Source: an uncultured Colwellia sp. (GTDB lineage Bacteria > Pseudomonadota > Gammaproteobacteria > Enterobacterales > Alteromonadaceae). Taken from it: a stretch of DNA of 15,424 nucleotides. Shown in pieces: positions 9,357-15,424 of this stretch. The stretch spans positions 1 through 15,424 of the forward strand of contig CAJWBY010000119.1 of the NCBI GenBank assembly GCA_913020705.1. Direction: 5' to 3'. Numbering within the stretch: position 1 is the stretch's first letter; every line of letters begins with the position of its first letter. The notes beneath the pieces were generated by a model that saw nothing but the letters and a program-made list of their open reading frames with translations, was not told the DNA's origin and did no database searches. The position numbers were made by a program, and so were the translations under genes.

Positions 9357-12300
9357 TTGACTTTAATTAATGCTGTAACCCTATTCAAATATCCATTCTT
9401 ATTATTGTTTATATTATCTTTTATAATATCTTCTGCACTTGGCGCAGAAGTCAAAACCGAACAAGAAATATATAAACGCTACCAAGCTATTCGTAGTGAT
9501 GATTCAATATCTCGCAAAGAAAAATACAAGCTTTTTAATCAATTGCTTAATCACGCTGTATCAATTGAAAACCCTTTATATAATGCTCTAATCATTGACC
9601 GTTTACTCTACAGAGCAAAATCAAAAATGGATAAAGGTAAAATACTTGAATGGGAAGTAAAATATAATGAAGCGATTAGCCTATTAAACACTGAAACATC
9701 GTTACACGTCCTTAAAATTTTAGCGAATAAAGGTAAAATTCATGCATTACAAAATGAACAAAAACATATAGCTGCACTTCAAGTTGCCTTAGAAACACTC
9801 CAAGAAATTAAAAACCTACCCATCGAAAAAACAGAAGCGGTTATTAATGGTGAAATTTATATCACTCATTTAGACGTAGCTGAATTCAATAACTTAGCAG
9901 GAATATCTTACTTTTCCATCGGTGACTATGAGCATGCACAACAATACTTTTTAACGAGTGTACACTTGTATGAGGAATTAAAAGCGTTAAAAGGCGTAGC
10001 TGCCACGCTAAATAATTTATCTCTGATCAGCTGGGCGCAAAAAGACTTTAATGCCGCATTAAAATACCTTGAGAGACCTTTAAAAATATCACTGCAGTTT
10101 AGCGACAGTGCATATTACATCATGTACATTTCAAACACGGGTATTTATTATACAGAACTCAAACAGTTCGATAACGCTATTTTGTCATATAAAAAAGCGA
10201 TTAATCATCCTGAGAGTAAATCATTTCCTAAAGAAACGTTAGGCGCCATTATTGGCCTTGCTGAAACTTACATCATGATTAATGAGCTTACTTTAGCAGA
10301 AAAATGGCTAAAAGAAGCTTTGCAATTAAGCGCTACAACAGGAAATAAAAGATCAGAAATTAGTGCTAAAGGTTTTATAGGAGATATTTATCTGCTACAA
10401 GGCAAACACGCCGAAGCGTTATCTATTTTTGAACAATCATTACTCTATTACCAAAATAACAAACTGCAAAGGTTCGAAGCAGAAACCTATAAGCGCATCA
10501 GTAATACATACAAAGCAATGGAAAAATGGAAATTAGCCCTAGAATTTTATAATCAATATACATTATTAATTAACAAACTTAATAGCGATGCTCAGAAAAA
10601 TTCAGTCAATGTATTACAAGCTCAATATAAAGCTGAAGTAAAACAAAAACAGATCACATTATTACAAGCTGAAAACCAATTAAAAACACTAGAATTTGAA
10701 TCTGCAAAAATCCAAGGTATCGTTATATTGATCGTGAGCACCTCGGCTTTAATCATTATATTACTCGCCGTTAGTCGATACTACAGTCGAAAAGAACAAA
10801 TAAAGTTAAGGGTTCATAATAAAGAGATTAGAGCGAGTGAAAAGCAACTCATGTTGTTATCAATAGCATTTAAAAATACTTCTGACGCCGTATGGATAGC
10901 CAATAAAAACTTTGAAATCGAGGCTGTAAATAATGCTTATGTAACTCATACCCACAAGCATAAATCAGCGGTTATAGGTCAAAAAGTAACCTTCGCGCAA
11001 ATCAATGGTCAACCTGCCGATTTCTCAGAAAAATTACGAAATAAAGCCATGACGAATGATACTTGGCTAGGTGAGCTTTATGATCAAAAATCTACGGGGG
11101 AAATTTATTGTCTAGAGCTAGAGATTGAAGCAATAAAGAATGAAGATAATGAAATCATTCATTATCTTGGTGTTTTTAGAGATATTACTGAAAGAATAAA
11201 AGTACAAGAGCAATTGAGTAAGCTTGCGACTCATGATGATTTAACAGAATTACCTAATAGAACGTTATTACATGAATTGATTGCACAATCATCTTTAAAC
11301 TCACACCGTTCTCAAAAGTCGCCCACAGTTTTATTACTTGATGTGAATAATTTTAAAAAGATTAATGATACCCATGGTCATAGTGCTGGCGATAAAGTGA
11401 TTTGTGAAATAGCCCAGCGCTTAAATAACGTATTGTATCCCAAAGATGTTATTGCGCGAATTAATGGCGCTGAATTTTGCATATTGGTTGAGCTATCGGA
11501 TCCTAAATATGGAGCGACAGCTGTTGCCCGTAAAATGCTGTCTTGCTTTGATGATGTATACCAATTTGATCAACAACAAATTACTGTTACCGCCAGTATT
11601 GGCATAACACGCTTTCCTGAAGATGCTGAGAAACCGCAAGAGCTATTAAGAAAAGCAGGGTTAGCAATGTTCGATATAAAAGCTCTACGTATAAATAATT
11701 ATAAATTTTTTGAGCAGCAAATGAATAATGTGGCGGCAGAGCAATTAGCTCAAGAGCAAAAATTATTAACCGCTATTAAGAGTGATTCTTTCGACTTTTA
11801 TTATCAACCTTTTGTGGATACTAAATCAGGTATCATTTCGGGTGCTGAAGCGTTAATTCGCTGGATTGAACCTGATGGAAATATTATTTATCCTGACAGC
11901 TTCATTCCATTGTCTGAAAAGCTTGGATTAATTGATCAGATTGATAAAATTGCCATTAACAAAGTGTTCATGCAAGTTGCTCAATGGCAAAATCAGTCAA
12001 TAGACTTTGGGCCTATATCCATTAATGTTTCAGCAAAAATGTTCACTGATTCAGAAAAACTTATCGCACTTTTAAAAGAAAAGTTGATGCAATATCCGAT
12101 TACACCTTCACGCATCAAAATTGAAATAACTGAAGGTATGTTGCTTGAAAATATAGACTTAGCCATTTCAACAATGGAACAAATTAAAGCACTAGGCTTT
12201 AGACTTTCGCTAGACGATTTTGGTACCGGCTTTTCTTCACTCAATTATTTGAAAAGATTTCCTATTGATGTACTCAAAATTGACCGTTCGTTTATTATGG

Positions 12301-12527
12301 ATATGCATAAATCTGATGTCGACAAAAGTATTGTTAGATCTATAGTCAACTTAGCAAACAACCTTAACCTTAATGTAATTGCAGAAGGTGTTGAAATTAG
12401 CGAACACCTTGAGTTTCTTCAGCAGTTGAACTGTCAACAATATCAAGGCTATTACTTTAGTAAAGCGATACCGATTAACGAGATTGAACAACTCGTAATT
12501 AACCAAAATCTGCTGAAAACAATATAA
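9357..12527 (+). CDS. TPR sensor with PAS, degenerate GGDEF and intact EAL: probable c-di-GMP phosphodiesterase
   Basis: A 1056-residue inner-membrane protein. Residues 1-30 form a signal peptide (hydrophobic LLLFILSFIISS, ending ALGA). About 110-410 are TPR helices, predicted periplasmic, followed by a coiled coil. One membrane helix lies at 454-474, then PAS (about 495-615), GGDEF (about 625-790) and EAL (about 805-1050). The GGDEF signature is NGAEF (703-707), with no RxxD inhibitory site, so cyclase activity is unlikely. The EAL domain looks complete: EALIRW (831-836), INVS, KIEITEG, LDDFGTGFSS, LKIDRSF, VIAEGVE and QGYYFSK. I infer that it hydrolyses c-di-GMP in response to a periplasmic or PAS-bound signal; the NGAEF domain may bind GTP as a regulator. 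The TTG start is chosen because it has GGA 6 bases upstream, yields a proper signal peptide, and no in-frame ATG occurs nearby. The signal sensed is unknown. Confidence 0.88.
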   Translation: MTLINAVTLFKYPFLLLFILSFIISSALGAEVKTEQEIYKRYQAIRSDDSISRKEKYKLFNQLLNHAVSIENPLYNALIIDRLLYRAKSKMDKGKILEWEVKYNEAISLLNTETSLHVLKILANKGKIHALQNEQKHIAALQVALETLQEIKNLPIEKTEAVINGEIYITHLDVAEFNNLAGISYFSIGDYEHAQQYFLTSVHLYEELKALKGVAATLNNLSLISWAQKDFNAALKYLERPLKISLQFSDSAYYIMYISNTGIYYTELKQFDNAILSYKKAINHPESKSFPKETLGAIIGLAETYIMINELTLAEKWLKEALQLSATTGNKRSEISAKGFIGDIYLLQGKHAEALSIFEQSLLYYQNNKLQRFEAETYKRISNTYKAMEKWKLALEFYNQYTLLINKLNSDAQKNSVNVLQAQYKAEVKQKQITLLQAENQLKTLEFESAKIQGIVILIVSTSALIIILLAVSRYYSRKEQIKLRVHNKEIRASEKQLMLLSIAFKNTSDAVWIANKNFEIEAVNNAYVTHTHKHKSAVIGQKVTFAQINGQPADFSEKLRNKAMTNDTWLGELYDQKSTGEIYCLELEIEAIKNEDNEIIHYLGVFRDITERIKVQEQLSKLATHDDLTELPNRTLLHELIAQSSLNSHRSQKSPTVLLLDVNNFKKINDTHGHSAGDKVICEIAQRLNNVLYPKDVIARINGAEFCILVELSDPKYGATAVARKMLSCFDDVYQFDQQQITVTASIGITRFPEDAEKPQELLRKAGLAMFDIKALRINNYKFFEQQMNNVAAEQLAQEQKLLTAIKSDSFDFYYQPFVDTKSGIISGAEALIRWIEPDGNIIYPDSFIPLSEKLGLIDQIDKIAINKVFMQVAQWQNQSIDFGPISINVSAKMFTDSEKLIALLKEKLMQYPITPSRIKIEITEGMLLENIDLAISTMEQIKALGFRLSLDDFGTGFSSLNYLKRFPIDVLKIDRSFIMDMHKSDVDKSIVRSIVNLANNLNLNVIAEGVEISEHLEFLQQLNCQQYQGYYFSKAIPINEIEQLVINQNLLKTI

Positions 12528-12609
12528 GAATACACGCTATTAATTGGTATTAAGCTCAAATTCTGTCATGATGTCGCCATTATTAATTCTATGTTTTTAC
12601 CCTTTATTT

Positions 12610-12972
12610 ATGGCTATTACTAAAAGACAATTTTCACAATTACAAGCAATGGGAATTGATCTTTGGCAATTAAGAAACAATGCCAATGAAAGTATTGTTC
12701 ATAATGAAGAATATCTTGATATTGAATTTTCATCTATCAGTGCAACAACTATTTTCATTGATATTGTCAAGAGTTTAGGATTATCTATTGGTGAAACAAG
12801 TTGCGATGAAAACTCGGTATCTCTTGGTTTGTTGAGTTGGCAGTTTAGTATCAAAAACGATATATCATTAACTCAACAGCATCTAATTACCCCTTCTCTG
12901 AATGTTTTAGAAAATTCACCTGAATTAAAAAAAGCACTTTGGCAAAAATTACAAGACCATACAATCATATGA
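12610..12972 (+). CDS. holD: DNA polymerase III psi subunit
   Basis: A small 120-residue protein that diverges quickly between genera. The N-terminus has FSQLQAMGIDLWQLR, like QLQQLGITQWSLR of E. coli HolD. The C-terminal PSLNVLENSPELKKALWQKLQDH parallels PALTDLRANPTARAALWQ in E. coli. Psi joins chi (and through it SSB) to the clamp-loader complex. The open frame extends upstream to a TTG at 12544, but the extra 22 residues are hydrophobic and not family-like, so the ATG at 12610 is preferred. No clear ribosome binding site precedes either ATG candidate (12568/12571 or 12610), so the start is uncertain. Its stop overlaps the rimI start (ATGA), and holD-rimI is the same pair seen in E. coli, which strongly supports the identification. 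Confidence 0.88.
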   Translation: MAITKRQFSQLQAMGIDLWQLRNNANESIVHNEEYLDIEFSSISATTIFIDIVKSLGLSIGETSCDENSVSLGLLSWQFSIKNDISLTQQHLITPSLNVLENSPELKKALWQKLQDHTII

Positions 12973-13418
12973 CCTCTAGCTACACAATAATATCGGTAAA
13001 CGATGTTGAAAAACTAATGCCTATTGAGACTGCTTGCCACTCTCATCCATGGAGCGAAAAAACATTTACCAGTTGTATTGGTAACCGCTATTTTGGTTAC
13101 TACTTAAAGGTACAAGACGAATTAATTGGCTTTTATATTGGAGAGCATATTGCCGGAGAAGCTACTTTAATGGATATTTGTGTATTACCCGAACAACAGG
13201 GTAACGGGTATGGTAAAGCTTTGCTTGAGCACTTTTTTAAAGAATCAAAACAACTGAATAATTCTATTATTTGGCTAGAGGTTCGTGCAAAAAATATCAG
13301 TGCACAAATGATGTATATAAATAATGGTTTCACCGAAACAGGTCGTAGAACGGGTTATTATCCAAGTGCCTCAGGTTTCGGCTATGAAGATGCAATTGTG
13401 ATGAAAAAAACACTTTAA
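12969..13418 (+). CDS. rimI: Ribosomal protein S18 alanine N-acetyltransferase
   Basis: A GNAT-family acetyltransferase of 149 residues (E. coli RimI 148), which acetylates the N-terminal alanine of ribosomal protein S18 using acetyl-CoA. Visible motifs are HPWSEKTF near residue 25, EATLMDICVLPEQQGNGYGKALLEHF (the acetyl-CoA loop QGNGYGKA), IIWLEVRAKNISAQMMYINNGF with the catalytic glutamate of LEVRA, and RTGYYP with the conserved tyrosines near the C-terminus. The frame is open 10 codons upstream, but the ATG at 12969 overlaps the holD stop by four bases (ATGA) and gives the normal length, so it is used. Translation is probably coupled to holD. A strong terminator follows 47 bases later. Confidence 0.96.
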   Translation: MTSSYTIISVNDVEKLMPIETACHSHPWSEKTFTSCIGNRYFGYYLKVQDELIGFYIGEHIAGEATLMDICVLPEQQGNGYGKALLEHFFKESKQLNNSIIWLEVRAKNISAQMMYINNGFTETGRRTGYYPSASGFGYEDAIVMKKTL

Positions 13419-13465
13419 TTTAACTATTAAACAATAGTCTCAAACTGTTCTGATCTATTTAATAA

Positions 13466-13505
13466 TATAAGGCCCTTTAATAATCAGTTATTAAAGGGCC
13501 TTATA
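13466..13505. terminator. Bidirectional terminator between rimI and napC
   Basis: Perfect 18-base arms (TATAAGGCCCTTTAATAA and its complement) surround a TCAG loop. The arms are flanked by AT-rich sequence, and the internal TTTAATAA/TTATTAAA provides U-rich tails for both orientations. It lies 47 bases after rimI and 36 bases after the napC stop on the other strand, so it would end both convergent transcripts. Confidence 0.85.
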
Positions 13506-13541
13506 AGTTCTACTGTGTTGTTTCTGCGATAAAATAAATAA

Positions 13542-14132
13542 CTACCAGTTTTCTACACCTTTCATATCAGGTAATTCATGTGCAATACCCTTATGACAAT
13601 CTATACAGGTTTTTTCACCTGAGGCTAAAGCACTTGAGTGCATTGTAACACTGCGATTCCCTTGCTCTGAAAAGTCCATGTATTCAAAATTATGACAATT
13701 ACGACATTCTAATGAATCATTTTCTTTCATGCGTTTCCATTCACGATCAGCCAACACACGACGATGCTCTGTAAACTTTTCTCTTGTGTCAATTAAACCG
13801 GTAAGCATGCCCCAAACTTCTTTGCTCGCGGCAATTTTACGCACAATTTTATGCGTCCACTTTTTCGGTACATGACAATCAGGACAAGTAGCACGAACAC
13901 CAGAGCGATTAGAATAATGTATTGTTTCTTTATACTCTTCATATACATTATCTTCCATTTCATGACAGCTAATGCAGAACTCCTCTGTATTTGTTACTTC
14001 TAAAGCGGTGTTAAAACCACCCCAGAAAATAACTCCACCCGCAAAACCTATTGCTAAAATAAACCATAAGGCTGCGCTACTTGGCGATTTCAAATATTTC
14101 AGCAAGCTTTTTATCTTTGATTCTTTTGTCAT
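13542..14132 (-). CDS. napC: Tetrahaem cytochrome c NapC, quinol dehydrogenase of the periplasmic nitrate reductase
   Basis: A 196-residue NapC/NirT-family cytochrome (E. coli NapC is 200). One N-terminal membrane anchor (about 20-40) holds a periplasmic globular domain with four CXXCH haem-binding motifs: CISCH (53-57), CPDCH (83-87), CRNCH (143-147) and CIDCH (176-180). It oxidises membrane quinol and passes electrons to NapB and Nap[13 protein letters not shown] includes the methionine/acidic context typical of the quinol-proximal haem. A very good ribosome binding site (AAGGAG, 14139-14144) lies 6 bases before the ATG. It is the last gene of the napA-napB-napC unit, 33 bases after napB. 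A NirT or TorC-like role is possible by family alone, but the napAB context makes NapC far more likely. Confidence 0.95.
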   Translation of the reverse strand: MTKESKIKSLLKYLKSPSSAALWFILAIGFAGGVIFWGGFNTALEVTNTEEFCISCHEMEDNVYEEYKETIHYSNRSGVRATCPDCHVPKKWTHKIVRKIAASKEVWGMLTGLIDTREKFTEHRRVLADREWKRMKENDSLECRNCHNFEYMDFSEQGNRSVTMHSSALASGEKTCIDCHKGIAHELPDMKGVENW

Positions 14133-14138
14133 TTTAAT

Positions 14139-14144
14139 CTCCTT
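14139..14144 (-). promoter_or_regulatory. Strong ribosome binding site of napC
   Basis: AAGGAG on the minus strand, 6 bases before the napC ATG at 14132; a near-perfect match to the 16S anti-Shine-Dalgarno sequence that fixes the start. Confidence 0.75.
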
Positions 14145-14165
14145 TAAATTCCCAAAGAAAAGTCA

Positions 14166-14624
14166 TTAGTTACTGCCTAACGATTCAACGGGTTTGAAGG
14201 TATTATCAACCAACTCAGGCGCATCCGCTTGAGTTACGTGACACTGAGAACAGAAGTAACGACGCGGTGAAACATCTGATAATGTTTTACCGTCTCGTGT
14301 TTCAAAGTGCGTCAAGCTAATTTTGGTTGCTCCCGTTTCTCTCGCATATTTCCAACCATGGCAAGTTAAACATTTATTGCTGTCTTTATTCACTCGATAA
14401 CCACGAATTTGATGTGGTATCACAGGTGGTTGATGTACATAGTTACGCTGAATTGGATTTTTATCTTTAATCACACGCTTAAGCGCTTCTGCACTTTTAG
14501 TTTGATCTACGGTAGCAATACCGCGAATAGTCTCTAACCCGCCAGTTGTTACTTCTTGACTTGCTACTACATTCACAATCATAACTAAACTAATGGATAT
14601 TATTATTAATGGTAATGTTTTCAT
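14166..14624 (-). CDS. napB: Dihaem cytochrome c NapB, small subunit of the periplasmic nitrate reductase
   Basis: A 152-residue periplasmic electron-transfer subunit that receives electrons from NapC and passes them to NapA. The signal peptide MKTLPLIIISISLVMIVNVV ends near ASQ (residues 21-23). Two haem motifs are present, CLTCH (85-89) and CSQCH (125-129). PPVIPHQIRGYRV (66-78) and SPRRYFCSQCH are family landmarks, as are histidines His64 and His106 near the haem region, possible distal ligands. The open frame starts 18 bases earlier at a TTG, but the ATG at 14624 has GGGGAG 10 bases upstream and gives a clean signal peptide, so it is chosen. The gap to napC is 33 bases and that to napA 42 bases. 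Confidence 0.95.
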   Translation of the reverse strand: MKTLPLIIISISLVMIVNVVASQEVTTGGLETIRGIATVDQTKSAEALKRVIKDKNPIQRNYVHQPPVIPHQIRGYRVNKDSNKCLTCHGWKYARETGATKISLTHFETRDGKTLSDVSPRRYFCSQCHVTQADAPELVDNTFKPVESLGSN

Positions 14625-14634
14625 TTTTGAGCTT

Positions 14635-14640
14635 CTCCCC
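14635..14640 (-). promoter_or_regulatory. Ribosome binding site supporting the ATG start of napB
   Basis: GGGGAG on the minus strand lies 10 bases before the ATG at 14624 and overlaps the region just before the longer TTG frame, so it supports the shorter product. Confidence 0.55.
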
Positions 14641-14666
14641 AATAGGTTACATAAATGTAATCGGTG

Positions 14667-14999
14667 CTAAACAACGACTTTCTTTACTCTAACTGCACAT
14701 TTTTTAAAGTCAGTTTGTTTAGATAAAGGATCTGTAGCATCTAGCGTTAATTTATTAACAAGCTGTTTTGCATCAAACCAAGGCATAAATACCAAACCTT
14801 TTGGCGGTCTATTACGTCCTCTCGTTTCAACACGTGATTTTACTTCACCACGGCGAGACTCAATTAAGACCTCATCACCACGACGTAAACCTCTAGACTT
14901 AGCATCATCAGGGTGAATAAATAACACCGCATCAGGAAATGCTTTATGCAGTTCAGGTACTCTCGCGGTCATAGATCCTGAATGCCAATGCTCAAGAAC
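14667..14999 (-). CDS. napA: Periplasmic nitrate reductase catalytic subunit NapA, C-terminal fragment
   Basis: Only the last 111 codons are present. They read [17 protein letters not shown], then [69 protein letters not shown], almost the E. coli NapA C-terminus. This is the molybdopterin-guanine-dinucleotide binding end of the enzyme that reduces nitrate to nitrite in the periplasm; the iron-sulfur and molybdenum-cysteine parts are missing. The family expects Gly-Arg before VLEHWH. Here the preceding codon on the minus strand would be Gly followed by unrelated sequence, so homology stops at about 15000, where an SMC coding frame begins on the other strand. The internal ATG at 14972 is not a start. 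I read this as a gene cut by an assembly join, not a real pseudogene. Confidence 0.93.
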   Translation of the reverse strand, partial: VLEHWHSGSMTARVPELHKAFPDAVLFIHPDDAKSRGLRRGDEVLIESRRGEVKSRVETRGRNRPPKGLVFMPWFDAKQLVNKLTLDATDPLSKQTDFKKCAVRVKKVVV

Positions 15000-15424
15000 G
15001 CCGCAAAATTTTCGAGGAAGCCGCTGGAATCTCTAGTTTTCGTAAACAGAGATCTGAAACAATCAATCGACTCGACCGGTCAGAGCGTGAATTGACTCGG
15101 GTGACGGATCAGCTCTCTGAAATTGAGAGAAGAATTCGCAGTCTGAAAATGCAGGCAGGCAAGGCGAGGAAATTTGTTGAGGATCGTGATCGCTTCCGAC
15201 ATGTAAGTACTGTGTTGGCGGCTGACGATGTTGAGAAACTGAACTACGAGCAAGAATCTTTAACGTTTCGATTGAGCTGGCGAAATACACTTCGGGAATT
15301 AATCGCTGAAGTTTCGACCCAACTCGATAGTAGCGTCGAAAAAGTTCGAAATGACATAGAGGTACTTCATCGTCAACTCGAGGAAGTACGTCAAGTTGAG
15401 ACTGAAAAACGTGTTGCGTTACAG
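14993..15424 (+). CDS. Internal fragment of a chromosome-segregation SMC ATPase, probably from another organism
   Basis: An uninterrupted frame of 144 codons runs from near the join to the right edge with no start or stop of its own. It begins [20 protein letters not shown], the conserved SMC segment that follows the Q-loop in the N-terminal ATPase head. It goes on with ET-x2[32 protein letters not shown] and then charged heptad-rich coiled coil, as in bacterial SMC around residues 150-295. SMC dimers organise and help segregate chromosomes. Walker A, the hinge and the Walker B end lie outside. Gammaproteobacteria of this type normally use MukBEF or a different SMC, and the local GC (about 45%) exceeds the napA fragment (about 40%). 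The source may be a planctomycete or similar bacterium, but I cannot tell. It is most likely foreign to this chromosome through a chimeric join. Confidence 0.82.

Noticed and set aside
11993..12244. Minus-strand open frame opposite the EAL domain
   Set aside because: It is antisense to the conserved EAL motifs and has no family features.
12544..12609. Hydrophobic N-terminal extension of HolD as a signal peptide or membrane anchor
   Set aside because: Psi is a cytoplasmic replisome subunit whose family N-terminus begins near 12610; the stretch looks like translated leader DNA.
15063..15290. Minus-strand 75-codon frame at the right end
   Set aside because: It is antisense to the SMC coding frame, which has clear family motifs.
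14993..15424. SMC gene inserted into napA as a natural event
   Set aside because: The SMC piece lacks both ends, has no mobile-element signature, and meets napA at a few bases of microhomology; a chimeric join is simpler.

Overview
The window looks like chromosomal DNA of a low-GC marine gammaproteobacterium of the Alteromonadales, most like Colwellia or Thalassotalea. The assignment rests on gene content and order (queA-tgt-yajC-secD-secF, holD-rimI, an AceK of the E. coli type, napABC), close protein similarity to enterobacterial orthologues, and AT-rich sequence. No phage, transposon, CRISPR array or defence island is visible. Most of the window is ordinary housekeeping DNA, and I did not find a new biological system.

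Layout. (1) Positions 1-963, minus strand: a DUF4912 protein followed after 5 bases by a GH57/DUF1957 glucan-branching-type enzyme that runs off the left edge, probably a two-gene glycogen unit. (2) Positions 964-1344: a 381-base intergenic stretch with two inverted repeats, a weak 28-codon ORF and a clear minus-strand terminator. (3) Positions 1345-6972, minus strand: queA, tgt, yajC, secD, secF. This operon joins two queuosine-tRNA enzymes to the SecDF-YajC translocation accessory complex. A candidate promoter lies just upstream of queA. (4) Positions 7210-8943, plus strand: aceK, divergent from queA and without aceBA beside it. (5) Positions 9100-9175: tRNA-Trp(CCA) with its own promoter. 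(6) Positions 9357-12527: a large sensor with exported TPRs, one membrane segment, PAS, a degenerate GGDEF (NGAEF) and an apparently intact EAL domain, probably a c-di-GMP phosphodiesterase. (7) Positions 12610-13418: holD and rimI, overlapping by ATGA. (8) Positions 13466-13505: a perfect 18-bp-arm hairpin serving as a shared terminator between convergent units. (9) Positions 13542-14999, minus strand: napC, napB and the C-terminal end of napA, part of a periplasmic nitrate reductase operon.

The right end is anomalous. The napA reading frame stops matching its family near position 15000. From about 14993 the plus strand carries an open frame of 144 codons for an internal piece of a chromosome-segregation SMC protein, with higher GC. 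The two homologies share only a few bases at the join. This is most simply an assembly or library chimera joining DNA from a second organism, so the last 425 bases should not be read as part of this genome without checking reads across the join.

Several gene starts were moved from the longest open frame on the basis of family N-termini or ribosome binding sites (aceK, holD, rimI, napB). Two starts use non-ATG codons (secD GTG; the TPR-EAL gene TTG).
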